A stretch of 64,000 nt of DNA from Urechis unicinctus. Taxonomy: Eukaryota; Annelida; Polychaeta; Xenopneusta; Urechidae. The translations under genes and the position numbers were made by a program. Below the pieces are notes generated by a model. That model was given only the letters and a program-made list of their open reading frames with translations, was not told where the DNA came from and did no database searches. Location: NCBI GenBank assembly GCA_034190875.2, contig CM067349.1:30678020-30742019 (forward strand). Reading direction: 5' to 3'. Below, one piece after another: positions 56,777 through 64,000 of this stretch (positions are counted from its first letter, which is position 1; each line of letters starts with the position of its first letter).

Positions 56777-58005
56777 CCATTACAATATACATATAAACGT
56801 TCAATGCGCCGGCCGCCTGTGATTTTTTTTTGTGATCTGAATGGTGATACCCTCAGACGCATTCTCCATGCCCTGCCACTACCGTGCAGCTGGTCGTCAT
56901 CACTCGTCCTTAAGTCGAGCCACAGAGCATACTTACTGGTTAGGTACTCTCCTAGGGAAACGTCCGACAATGCCAAGTCTTTTGCAGCTATTGCTACACT
57001 GGGGTCTCGTTTACTCGTTGCTGCAAAGGCCTTCTTCACCTCATCCCACTGCTGGTAGCCACGCATGCCTTGGGCATAGAGTTGGTTGGGGATGCCCTCA
57101 ATGGTCACCTCAACTTTTGTAATCTTTGGGTTGTAGAACGACTCTGTCTTCCTGGCGAATGAGGCATTGGCTGGGTCTTCAAAGAGCAGTAGGATGCACT
57201 TCATGCTGCGAGCCGGCACGTTCAGGTTGATGTTCCACAGAGTATCTCTTTTATTGTATACAAGCTTCCTGTGACGAAGCACACGGTCATACAGAATCGA
57301 GAGCCGACCTGTGTACTGGTTGTGTATCATGCGGCCCAACTCTATTTGGGTAACCATGTCATCAATTTTATAGCTTGCATCGGTGTCGCCCGTTGCGTGA
57401 ATAACACGGTTGTAGTCGTTGAACGTGAGCTCGTATTCCAATCTGTCTTTAAGCGCACTCTGGTAGAATGGCATGTGGCTCTCGACGAGTTCAAAGTCAA
57501 GCGGAACGTAGAACCTGTTACCATACACATCGGCTATGGCCAGGTCCTCTTTCTCGGTCTCATCCTTGTCTCCTGTCCCCATTCGTATTTTAGTTGTGTT
57601 TCTGTCGTCTGATGTGTCAATGCCCTGGTACTGGAGGCCCTGTTTCTCCTGTGCAGTCCGCCACAAGTCGTGGTAACAGTGATACACATCGCTGTCATCT
57701 ATAGACATGACCTCATTGCAAGAAATCTTGATTGCCATTTCTTTAACCACGGCACGACCTAGATTTTGCACAACGCTGCGGTTAATATCAGACGAAGTCA
57801 GCGTGATTGTAAAAGCCAGCCGTGCTGTCCCTGGAACAATGACGTCGTCTGCGCCTAGATTGGGGAAGCAAACCAGCACTTGTTGGTTCTAGTCAATAGT
57901 GTTTGGATTGTTTGTAACGACTACAGACTGTCGCACCCCCTTTACCCCGAGCGGTTCGCGTATCCGGCGGTGTGGGTTTAGTTTGCGTCCGTAAGTACTC
58001 GTCAT
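56764..58005 (-). pseudogene. Major capsid protein, probable double jelly-roll, one premature stop
   Basis: A 414-codon frame from ATG at 58005 to TAA at 56764, interrupted only by TAG at 57889-57891 (codon 39). After the stop the frame is open for about 370 codons, but the next start would be a non-ATG codon. The sequence is beta-rich, with NRFYVPLDFELVESHMPFYQ, LEYELTFNDY and a second WNINLNVPARS half, as expected for a two-barrel capsid protein. Its place before the packaging ATPase supports the assignment. It is shorter than many Polinton capsid proteins (often over 500 residues), so the identification rests on context and fold-like pattern. The stop may be a single late mutation. Confidence 0.68.
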
Positions 58006-58046
58006 GTTGGATGCTTAATTACAATTATATCTTTTAACACACAGAC
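58006..58046. promoter_or_regulatory. Compact divergent intergenic region
   Basis: Only 41 bases separate the start codons of the capsid gene (minus) and the next plus-strand gene. The core TTAATTACAATTATATCTTT is strongly AT-rich in a GC-balanced element, so a shared bidirectional late promoter is likely. No experimental evidence. Confidence 0.4.
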
Positions 58047-59024
58047 ATGGAGTTTGATAACCCAGCATTTGACGACCCAGAGGAGGAGGGGGCTATGGGA
58101 GGGGAGAGGAATGAGACTAACTTGGATGATGAGGAGACTAACCTCTTTGATGAAGCTTTAGATACTTCGAGTACAACTAGTCCACCATGGGCTATTACTG
58201 AAATGCCTGCTGGGTTAATAGAAGATCAGGTGGGATCCCCAGAAGAAACCAAAGTCTTAGTTACGAAGTGGGAGAAGGCAGTGTCTAAGCATGGGCTGCA
58301 GGCCACTCTGGAGTTTAGATCGTCTAAACAAGGTGACCTTTGGGTTAAGTGGGGGCGAGACTGGAAGCTTCTGATATGGAAGAACAATCCAAACAAATTC
58401 CTCTCTCCTAGGAGTATAGAAACGTACGGTGGTACACAGCTTGCTTGGGCTCTTGGAGTGAACACTGAACTATCCACAAAGGCAGCAAAAGCCCTACAAG
58501 GCGTTGACCGAGCTACTGCTAAAGCGGAAGCCGCACTTCCAGAGAAGTTAGAAATGAGCAGCCCCGAAGCCATGACAGGGCAAGGTGGTGTGGAAGAAAC
58601 AAGCTTCATAGAGGGCGTTCATAACGCCATAGAAGACCTAAGTACACAAACAGACAACAAACTACCCCTCAGAGATCTCATTGGGCTTGACAAAGCTATG
58701 CAGACCCAGAGGGGTGAGCTGGTCAATAACCTAGCTAAGATAACTGAGATTGAAAGGGATATAGCCCGACGGGAAGCTAAAATGGCAAGCCTGAAGGAGG
58801 ATGGGAGGGGTGATAGTCGAGCATGGAAATTCCAAGCAAATGAGCTTGCAGAGCTGCAGGACCTGCGGCGTGTCCGTGTTGAGGCTGCCTCTGTAAACCG
58901 CGAACTTCTGCAAACCCAAATTAACCGCATCAGGGAAACGATCAACAGACTTCTTAACGAGGACACAACGCTAGCTGAGCGTGTACGCACCCTGTTCCGG
59001 GAGCAGGGCATAACAATCGCCTGA
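58047..59024 (+). CDS. Polinton structural-type protein with C-terminal coiled coil
   Basis: 325 residues from ATG at 58047. The N-terminal 60 residues are acidic and Thr/Asn-rich; a globular segment follows with LWVKWGRDWKLLIWKNNPNK and FLSPRSIETYGGTQLAWALG. Residues 200-320 are predicted coiled coil (ITEIERDIARREAKMASLKE, LNEDTTLAERVRTLFREQG). The frame ends at a TGA at 59022-59024, directly before a hydrophobic segment in another frame, so the native protein was probably longer and membrane-anchored. It is divergently transcribed from the capsid gene, which hints at a virion role. Function not known. Confidence 0.6.
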   Translation: MEFDNPAFDDPEEEGAMGGERNETNLDDEETNLFDEALDTSSTTSPPWAITEMPAGLIEDQVGSPEETKVLVTKWEKAVSKHGLQATLEFRSSKQGDLWVKWGRDWKLLIWKNNPNKFLSPRSIETYGGTQLAWALGVNTELSTKAAKALQGVDRATAKAEAALPEKLEMSSPEAMTGQGGVEETSFIEGVHNAIEDLSTQTDNKLPLRDLIGLDKAMQTQRGELVNNLAKITEIERDIARREAKMASLKEDGRGDSRAWKFQANELAELQDLRRVRVEAASVNRELLQTQINRIRETINRLLNEDTTLAERVRTLFREQGITIA

Positions 59025-59026
59025 CT

Positions 59027-59368
59027 GCAATTGGATTGGCAATCTCGACCCTGGTAGTTGCTTTGACGGGCGGAAAGAGCACTAGTGCAATCCCGGCACC
59101 AACACTTACGCCAGCTGATAAGCCCGGTGTAAAGGAATGGATTAAAAAACAGCTGAACTCCTTGGCAAACGTCCTGAAGAGCCTAGCCGGTAAGGCAGCA
59201 GCTGCCCTTCCAGGAATCAGTGGCTCAATTGTATCATGGCTGCTTAAGTCAGCTGCAAAGGTGGCTGGTTGGATGGCAGAACATGTATGGGCTGCAGCTG
59301 TGGCGGTGGGGGGAGTTATCCTCCTGATACTCCGTGACTTACTACATAGCAAACCAAAGCACAGCTAA
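59027..59368 (+). pseudogene. Frameshifted membrane-spanning tail of the preceding gene
   Basis: About 110 codons without an ATG, open from the point where the upstream coiled-coil gene ends. It encodes a hydrophobic start (GLAISTLVVALTGG), a Pro-rich linker, an Ala/Gly-rich amphipathic region (LAGKAAAALPGISGSIVSWL) and a terminal helix (AAAVAVGGVILLILRDLL). The abutment and lack of a start suggest a small deletion near 59020-59030 split one gene into two. The tail looks membrane-active, as expected for a virion membrane or entry accessory protein, but this is inference. Confidence 0.55.
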
Positions 59369-59880
59369 GCCTATAGCGATTCCGCCTACAATAAGAGCGG
59401 TTTTCTCATCCTCGTGCGCCCCACGCAGACCGGTCTCGGCCACGCCGACAGGGGCCAGCCCTGGAGAGGGGAGTTCCATATCTGTATCTGGCGGAGGGTC
59501 AAAGCTTCCTCTATCTGGAACCACCGGAACCGAGTTGACATCAGTATTGCTGCCAATCTGCTGTTCACCAGTCGTGATGGTAATCAGATTGTTGTACCCA
59601 GCAACGTTTCCAATGGCGAGGCTCATATCCAACGGAGCCATGTACAGGCCCGTTCCAAACACATAATCAACCTTTGAGGAGGCATTCTGGAGGACGTTCT
59701 GATACCGTCGGATGGATGAAGGAATGTCCACTGGGGAGTTGATGGCATCCTCAACATTGGCCTGAAATTGCTTTTGAGCATCAAAGGACGTTCTAACACC
59801 TAGTATCTCTGAGCGAGTCTGCGCCTGAGCACTAAGAATAAGCCCAGACGAAGTCTTGATGCTCTTGTCGTTGAATCCGT
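59342..59880 (-). CDS. Polinton membrane protein of unknown function (start unclear)
   Basis: A minus-strand frame ends at TAA or equivalent at 59342 and is open back beyond 59731. It contains SSIRRYQNVLQNASSKVDYV, LYMAPLDMSLAIGNVAGYNN and a Pro/Asp-rich linker. It ends in a single hydrophobic helix (ALIVGGIAIGLAVLWFAM), a C-terminal membrane anchor. The upstream part (SAQAQTRSEILGV) has no ATG, so the start is lost or lies in the degraded stretch near 59880. Its 3' end overlaps the plus-strand membrane tail by 27 bases. No named family. Confidence 0.5.
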
Positions 59881-60437
59881 GAGATACCTGGGGATGTGAA
59901 CCCCTGGTGATTTTTCCAGGATGAAGGTGAGGTCCAGGCGATGTTTGAGTGACTCTTGGTCTTTCGCTTTATGAAATCAATGTGCAGCTTGCCGCCAGTC
60001 GCTGGAAAACCCCAAACCGTGGGTTGATTTCTCAAAGATTTCTTGTCCTTGGTGGCCGACCACAGATTCATTTCGTCTAGAGGTGGGTGTTTCCATAATG
60101 TGATGTTATCCTTACCTTGGGGAGTTCAGGTTTGGGTGAAGTAGATCCGCCCTAAACCCTGGTTGCCGCCATGGCAAAGTCCTCTGCCAGTCGCATGTGT
60201 TTTCGTCAACCCCAGCCAACTCGTGGCAGAGCCGGCTTATGTTTGATTCCAAGTATTTATCAAACAGGTTGTTGGAACTCTACGACCAAACGCATCTGTG
60301 ATATTATCTGATTTTACCTGGATGAGGAGATGTGTCAGATCCTCGCGGGCAATATGGGGTAGGTATACCGGCCCGTTTTTGTACGTTTTATTCGTATTGA
60401 AACTAAAGACTTGTTTATTCATAGTGCTATGTATCAC
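59800..60437 (-). pseudogene. Conserved Polinton gene, frameshifted, possible minor virion protein
   Basis: From ATG at 60437 the frame reads FNTNKTYKNGPVYLPHIARE and LLIQVKSDNITDAFGRRV, then a TAA at 60237-60239 and a further TGA near 60130. The same frame resumes with NLWSATKDKKSL and RNQPTVWGFPATGGKLHIDF, then shifts near 59965 to a frame with LDLTFILEKSPGVHIPRYL, ending at TAG 59800-59802. The residual sequence is beta-rich. The total length (638 bases, not a multiple of three) confirms decay. Its place among structural genes suggests a virion component; I cannot name it. Confidence 0.5.
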
Positions 60438-60467
60438 ACTCTGTCAAATGTTTAAAGCGGCGACGCT

Positions 60468-61119
60468 GTGTCCCTGCAAAATCCTATTGACAATAGTGCA
60501 GGTGATCTATACGTAGGTCTTAGGTCAATCACGTATACTGTGGGTTGGTATAACACTGAATCATATGTGTGCATTAGAACGAGGCAAATTTCTACAGGAA
60601 AAGAAGGAGAGTCATTTTGTCCCCTGGCCTCTGGAACTTCAAACTTCTGCAGGATGAATTTACAACTCTAGGGCTTACTTTGGAGAATAATGCTCATGAT
60701 GGGACTATCACCCTCTCAATTCCTGATGATTGGGCTATACAATATGGCGACGGTGTGTTAAAAATGCTGGGTCTTGATAAGCCAACTCTGGTTGGAGGAT
60801 GGATTCCTTCAGGTCGTTACGATGGCCCCCGGCCCGTCAACTTTAGCGTCTTTAACCCTCTTTATGTCCACCTCGATCAAGTCAGTACCAAGCACAACAT
60901 GCTTGATGGTGCGCCCTCTACGCTTCTTGAAGTTGTGGGCAGTGGGGCGGCTCTTTTGGTGATATTATAACCACAACCATCGCTAATCCTGTGTCAAAAC
61001 GTGTTACTGTCGGAGCTGTGCATGAGTTGAAGGTTCAGATAAGGGATAATAAGAGACGTATATTGAACAATCACGACTTTCCTATTGGTGTCGTTCTTCA
61101 ATTTACAAGATGTCAATAA
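60468..61119 (+). pseudogene. Possible minor capsid (penton-like) protein, frameshifted
   Basis: Three consecutive plus-strand frames cover one protein-like sequence: LYVGLRSITYTVGWYN (60468 onwards, opening with GTG rather than ATG), then KLLQDEFTTLGL to PSTLLEVVGSG (about 60620-60955), then VTVGAVHELKVQIRD to the TAA at 61117-61119. Frame changes lie near 60620 and 60950. Segment order and beta-rich character resemble a single-jelly-roll minor capsid protein, and a fibre-like gene follows immediately, as penton and fibre often do. The assignment is tentative. The last 10 bases overlap the next gene's start. Confidence 0.45.
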
Positions 61120-61736
61120 AAGCGAGTATTTATGGAGCTCAATGGAAACCGGATCAGGGCGCCAACCTCTCCGAATATGCAACAAAGGCCTATGTAGATA
61201 AAGGTGGCAGTATTATGACTGGAGACCTTGAAATGGGAGATAATAAAATCGTTCTGCTGGGAGACCCGACTTTGCCAACGGATGCTGCTAATAGAAAATA
61301 TGTTGATGTTAAACATAAACAGCAGAACAGGGACCTGAGACAGCACGTAGCTGAACAAACGAAACCCCTCATTACTATTTGGGCTGAAGTAAGTGGCGCC
61401 CTTCGCGTGGGATATAAGTGGTCGTTTGGTGATGGGGGTCAAGACTCTCTAGACTTAAGTTGTGGATATACCATGTTATCAAATGGTAGGATCATTCGTA
61501 TGGGGTTGTTGTCTGGTGCGGGCGCTGGTACTGGTGCTGTAGCAGTGTTTCCTGTTATAAATGGGACAACTCAATCGGTAGGAATAAGTAAGCCTGCTGA
61601 TCAACAGGCTGTTGTAATATCTTTAGCCCAGCCTTTACAGCTGGAACAAGGCAACGTTATTAACTTTTATACAGCCTCTCCAAACAGAAGGGCGACTTAT
61701 ACTGTAGTATCACTCCTAATTGAACTTGACTTATAG
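61110..61736 (+). CDS. Phage-tail-fibre-like trimeric fibre protein
   Basis: 208 residues, uninterrupted, ATG at 61110 overlapping the upstream stop by 10 bases. Residues about 32-68 carry the collar motif of phage and viral tail fibres: GGSIMTGDLEMGDNKIVLLG, followed by DPTLPTDAANRKYVD. A short helical linker (KHKQQNRDLRQHVAEQ) leads to a C-terminal beta-rich domain of about 120 residues with YKWSFGDGG and a Gly/Ala-rich turn. The layout, N-terminal anchor, stalk motif and C-terminal knob, is that of a trimeric receptor-binding fibre. In other viruses such proteins attach to host cells; here the role is inferred. Being intact beside broken neighbours is notable. Confidence 0.65.
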   Translation: MSIKASIYGAQWKPDQGANLSEYATKAYVDKGGSIMTGDLEMGDNKIVLLGDPTLPTDAANRKYVDVKHKQQNRDLRQHVAEQTKPLITIWAEVSGALRVGYKWSFGDGGQDSLDLSCGYTMLSNGRIIRMGLLSGAGAGTGAVAVFPVINGTTQSVGISKPADQQAVVISLAQPLQLEQGNVINFYTASPNRRATYTVVSLLIELDL

Positions 61737-61757
61737 ACTTATGTATACAAAGACAGT

Positions 61758-62312
61758 ATGAAACAACAACCAACGACAGCACCGTTAAATCCGGAGCCGC
61801 CTGATGAGAATCAAGGGCACTCCTATCGGCTGATTGAGATCGGTTTCTAGAAGCAGCACCTTGAGAAAGAAATTGAAAAATATGGTGTTATGTATAAAAA
61901 ATATAGGTGTGCAGTAAACTCAGTGGACGCTGTAGACACTGCTTTAGTTGCTGTGGGTATGTGTCTTGGCGCAAGTGGTGCAGGTGTAATGTCTACAGTA
62001 GTTGCCATTCCTATTGCCACAGTGTTGGGTGCTACTGGGGCCGCTTGTGGGCTAGTTGTAATTGCTGGAAAATTCATCAGTCGGCGGCTGGCCATTAAGT
62101 TGAAAAAGCATGACCAGATCCGCATTGTCGCTCAAAGCAAATTGAATACCATTGCTGACATTGTATCTGTGGCGCTTGAAGATGGGTATATCTCAGATGA
62201 GGAGTTTAAGCTCGTTTCGGTCGAGATCATGAAATATAGTCAAATGAAGAGTGACATTAAAGTAAAATATTTGATAGCGGCAGAATCGCCTCCTAGACCT
62301 GCTAATGTATGA
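61758..62312 (+). pseudogene. Small two-helix membrane protein, one premature stop
   Basis: A 184-codon frame starts at ATG 61758 and is interrupted by TAG at 61848-61850. Downstream it is open to 62312. Features: a charged helix (HLEKEIEKYGVMYKKY), two Gly/Ala-rich hydrophobic segments (ALVAVGMCLGASGAGVMS and ATVLGATGAACGLVVIAG), then a basic helix and a calcium-binding-like DGYISDEEF. The pattern of amphipathic head, double hydrophobic hairpin and EF-like tail is typical of a widespread Polinton accessory gene of unknown function. If translation began at a later ATG (61890), a 140-residue product would remain. Confidence 0.55.
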
Positions 62313-62352
62313 CCCCCGACAGTCCATTTAAAGAGTAGGGTTCCTGGGTATA

Positions 62353-63312
62353 ATGGAGGCGGCGATAAAATCTTTCTGCAACGATCATACCGAAGTCAAA
62401 CAAAATACGGACCAGTGGGAGACCACGAGGAAGGGCTGCGTTGGAGGAAGTGACTACTCCGCCATCATAGGGCAAAACTACTTCAGCAGCTATAGCAAGA
62501 AGCTGACTGAAAAAACTAGCAACGACGGTGTTCGCTTTAGCGCGCCCTACCTCTGGGGTACCACTTTTGAGGAGGTTGCAATTGTGGTATTGGAGAAGGT
62601 GTACGACACCAAGGTCTACGGAAATAATATCTATATTCAGGGTGGCGCAACGGCCTACTCTCTGGATGGCTTTTGTGTGCTCCCGATCCGGCGGCGGCGT
62701 GGCCGGGGGGAGGGGGGTGGGGGTGGAGCGGATGCTGTCTGTCTGGGGTATCCTGAGGAGATTGTGCTGCTCGAGATAAAGTGCCCCTACACTCGGAGTC
62801 CTGGGAGGATAATTCCGAATATGTATAAGCCTCAGGTTCGGTTGGGGCTGCACCATAGTCCGGTGGCGACCATCGGGGTGTTTGTCGATTGCGTTTTCAG
62901 GTTGTGCTCCTTTGAGAACCTGGGGAGGGCTGAGGCATATAACCAGGCGTATCACAAGGATCGGAAGAAGTATAAGGAGACGGTGCTTTGGGGGTGGGCG
63001 GGGGTGGAGGGGCTGAAGACGGCGAGTATAGCGCGAACGGGAGGTTTAATAGTTGCCTGGACTTGGAACAGGAGCATCACGGTCCTTGACTGGGAAGACA
63101 GGTCCTTGACTGGGAAGACCGAGTGGGACCACGGAGAGGCCGACGGGGGCTTTCTACTGTTGGAAGCTCTTTATGATGAGATTGATAACCGCTCGTCCCG
63201 ATCCCGACTTTATCGAGAAGAACGACGTTTAGGTTGCCCAGTTTATACAGGACCTCAACCGCGTGAAAAATGGAACTTACAGCGATGGTCGCAGATATTT
63301 CTCACTCGATGA
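62353..63312 (+). CDS. YqaJ/lambda-exonuclease-type viral recombinase nuclease
   Basis: 319 residues from ATG at 62353. PD-(D/E)XK signatures are in order: RKGCVGGSDYSAIIG near residue 28, WGTTFEEVA near 68, YSLDGF with the metal-binding Asp near 105, LLEIKCPY as the ExK motif near 143, and PQVRLGLHH near 168. A Gly/Arg-rich insertion lies between the Asp and ExK motifs. Such 5'-3' exonucleases act with annealing proteins in viral recombination and DNA processing. The catalytic part is intact. After about residue 275 the frame looks shifted: another frame reads sensibly to TAA at 63326-63328 but meets a TAG first. It is the last gene before the right terminal repeat. Confidence 0.8.
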   Translation: MEAAIKSFCNDHTEVKQNTDQWETTRKGCVGGSDYSAIIGQNYFSSYSKKLTEKTSNDGVRFSAPYLWGTTFEEVAIVVLEKVYDTKVYGNNIYIQGGATAYSLDGFCVLPIRRRRGRGEGGGGGADAVCLGYPEEIVLLEIKCPYTRSPGRIIPNMYKPQVRLGLHHSPVATIGVFVDCVFRLCSFENLGRAEAYNQAYHKDRKKYKETVLWGWAGVEGLKTASIARTGGLIVAWTWNRSITVLDWEDRSLTGKTEWDHGEADGGFLLLEALYDEIDNRSSRSRLYREERRLGCPVYTGPQPREKWNLQRWSQIFLTR

Positions 63313-63396
63313 CCTCTATGGTGACTAACTACTGGTGTGGCCCTGGAACATATGGGGCTGGAAGGGCTAGCTGACACTGTAGAATGATATGGGGGG

Positions 63397-63474
63397 AGGT
63401 GCGAGCGCACTGCAGGCTTACGCATGTGCGTCCATTTGGAAACTGCGCTCGTACCCCCTTGTCTCTATACTACT
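63397..63474. repeat. Polinton right terminal inverted repeat
   Basis: Inverted partner of 50925-50996. It contains ATTTGGAAACTGCGCTCGTA and ends CTATACTACT, followed by the TCAAG duplication. Confidence 0.92.
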
Positions 63475-64000
63475 TCAAGAGCTTTTAATTGGAGATCAAA
63501 CGGGTCTAAGTTAATTGTTATGGGAATTGACAGGATTCGAATGTTTACATCAAAGGGTTGTATTTGCTAAACCGGCAGGGGCGTAGCTTCCTATAGGCCG
63601 TGTAGGCCGCGGCCTACACATTTCCCCAGAAAGTCGAAAAAATAAAAATGCCAGAACACCAGAAACAATATTTGCCAAGAACAGACAGTGATTGATTTGT
63701 CGGAATCTGCACGTATGGAATGGTTTATAGTCTTTATACACCAAGGAAGAGTCCGAACGACTGGAGCCCGCATGTTGTAAAGTTCGGGCCGGCCGCGTAT
63801 TGTAAAGTTCTGTGTTTTAAACATTTGACTTGAAACGCATTCAGATGTTGAAAGTTGATGTCGCTAGTTTTTCCTCTTGTCGTTTATTTGCAATAATCAC
63901 GGATATTTTATGAATTTCAAAAACATTTATAAGGTATACAAAGGTATATTGTTTAACATAACGGCATAGCATATATTTTTTAATTCAACAATTATAACAA
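63475..64000. other. Host flank right of the Polinton
   Basis: Begins with the TCAAG duplication. No exon is recognised. At about 63580-63630 a GC-rich near-palindrome (GCCGTGTAGGCCGCGGCCTACAC) stands out in AT-rich DNA, and TTGTAAAGTTC occurs twice near 63775-63810. The sequence ends in an AT-rich stretch. Confidence 0.4.

Larger units (their letters stand above)
50925..63474. mobile_element. Polinton/Maverick (adintovirus-like) element, 12.55 kb, degenerate
   Basis: Terminal inverted repeats start AGTAG at 50925 and end CTACT at 63474, matching the usual Polinton AG...CT termini. The flanks carry the same five bases TCAAG (50920-50924 and 63475-63479), possibly six (TCAAGA) if one terminal base is shared; Polintons usually make 6-bp duplications. 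The cargo includes type B polymerase, retroviral-type integrase, packaging ATPase and capsid genes, the hallmark set of this superfamily. Polymerase, integrase, ATPase and capsid genes lie on the minus strand; most genes from 58 kb on are on the plus strand. Several genes are broken and the polymerase lacks its catalytic core, so this copy should be unable to move or form virions by itself. An adenain-type protease, common in the group, was not recognised. Confidence 0.93.

Noticed and set aside
53936..63328. Recoding of TAG as a sense codon in the Polinton: in-frame TAG in capsid, integrase, membrane-protein and nuclease-tail frames.
   Set aside because: In-frame TGA and TAA codons and several frameshifts also interrupt its genes, so ordinary decay explains the pattern better than a variant code.

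Overview
This window is nuclear DNA from an invertebrate animal, most likely a marine bilaterian. The host genes have introns with GT/AG boundaries, and their products are metazoan: heparan-sulfate sulfotransferase, Ig-domain protein, GRIP golgin, DUSP19-type phosphatase and integrin alpha. Long (TA)n tracts, minisatellites and MITE-like elements fill the introns and spacers. The sequence does not let me name the species.

Layout. 0-1.2 kb (+): single-exon heparan sulfate 3-O-sulfotransferase. 1.2-5 kb: spacer with two coding-looking minisatellites. 5.07-9.0 kb (+): seven-exon Ig-domain gene with a signal-peptide exon. 13.5-31.2 kb (-): complete 27-exon golgin-245/GOLGA4 orthologue, from its N-terminal Met-Phe-Lys start to the C-terminal GRIP domain; the phases close at 2,463 residues. 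34.5-35.7 kb (+): two-exon DUSP19-like phosphatase, head-to-head with GOLGA4. 36.4-47.8 kb (-): integrin alpha chain, 27 phase-consistent exons and 927 residues, lacking only the signal-peptide exon. 47.8-50.9 kb: minisatellite and a TTAA-flanked MITE.

50.925-63.474 kb holds a 12.55-kb Polinton/Maverick (adintovirus-like) element. It has inverted terminal repeats and a 5-bp target duplication (TCAAG). It carries a protein-primed-type DNA polymerase B, a retroviral-type integrase, a zinc-ribbon-like protein, an A32/FtsK-type packaging ATPase, a probable double-jelly-roll major capsid protein, a possible minor capsid protein, a phage-tail-fibre-like protein, a membrane protein, a YqaJ-type exonuclease and several family-typical unknowns. 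Most genes are decayed by stops and frameshifts, and the polymerase has lost its catalytic palm, so the copy is a fossil.

The Polinton lies about 3 kb upstream of the first recognised integrin exon, so it may sit in that gene's first intron or just upstream of the gene. A separate family of about 0.3-kb MITEs has at least five copies between 33.6 and 44.1 kb, in the DUSP19 and integrin introns and nearby spacer.
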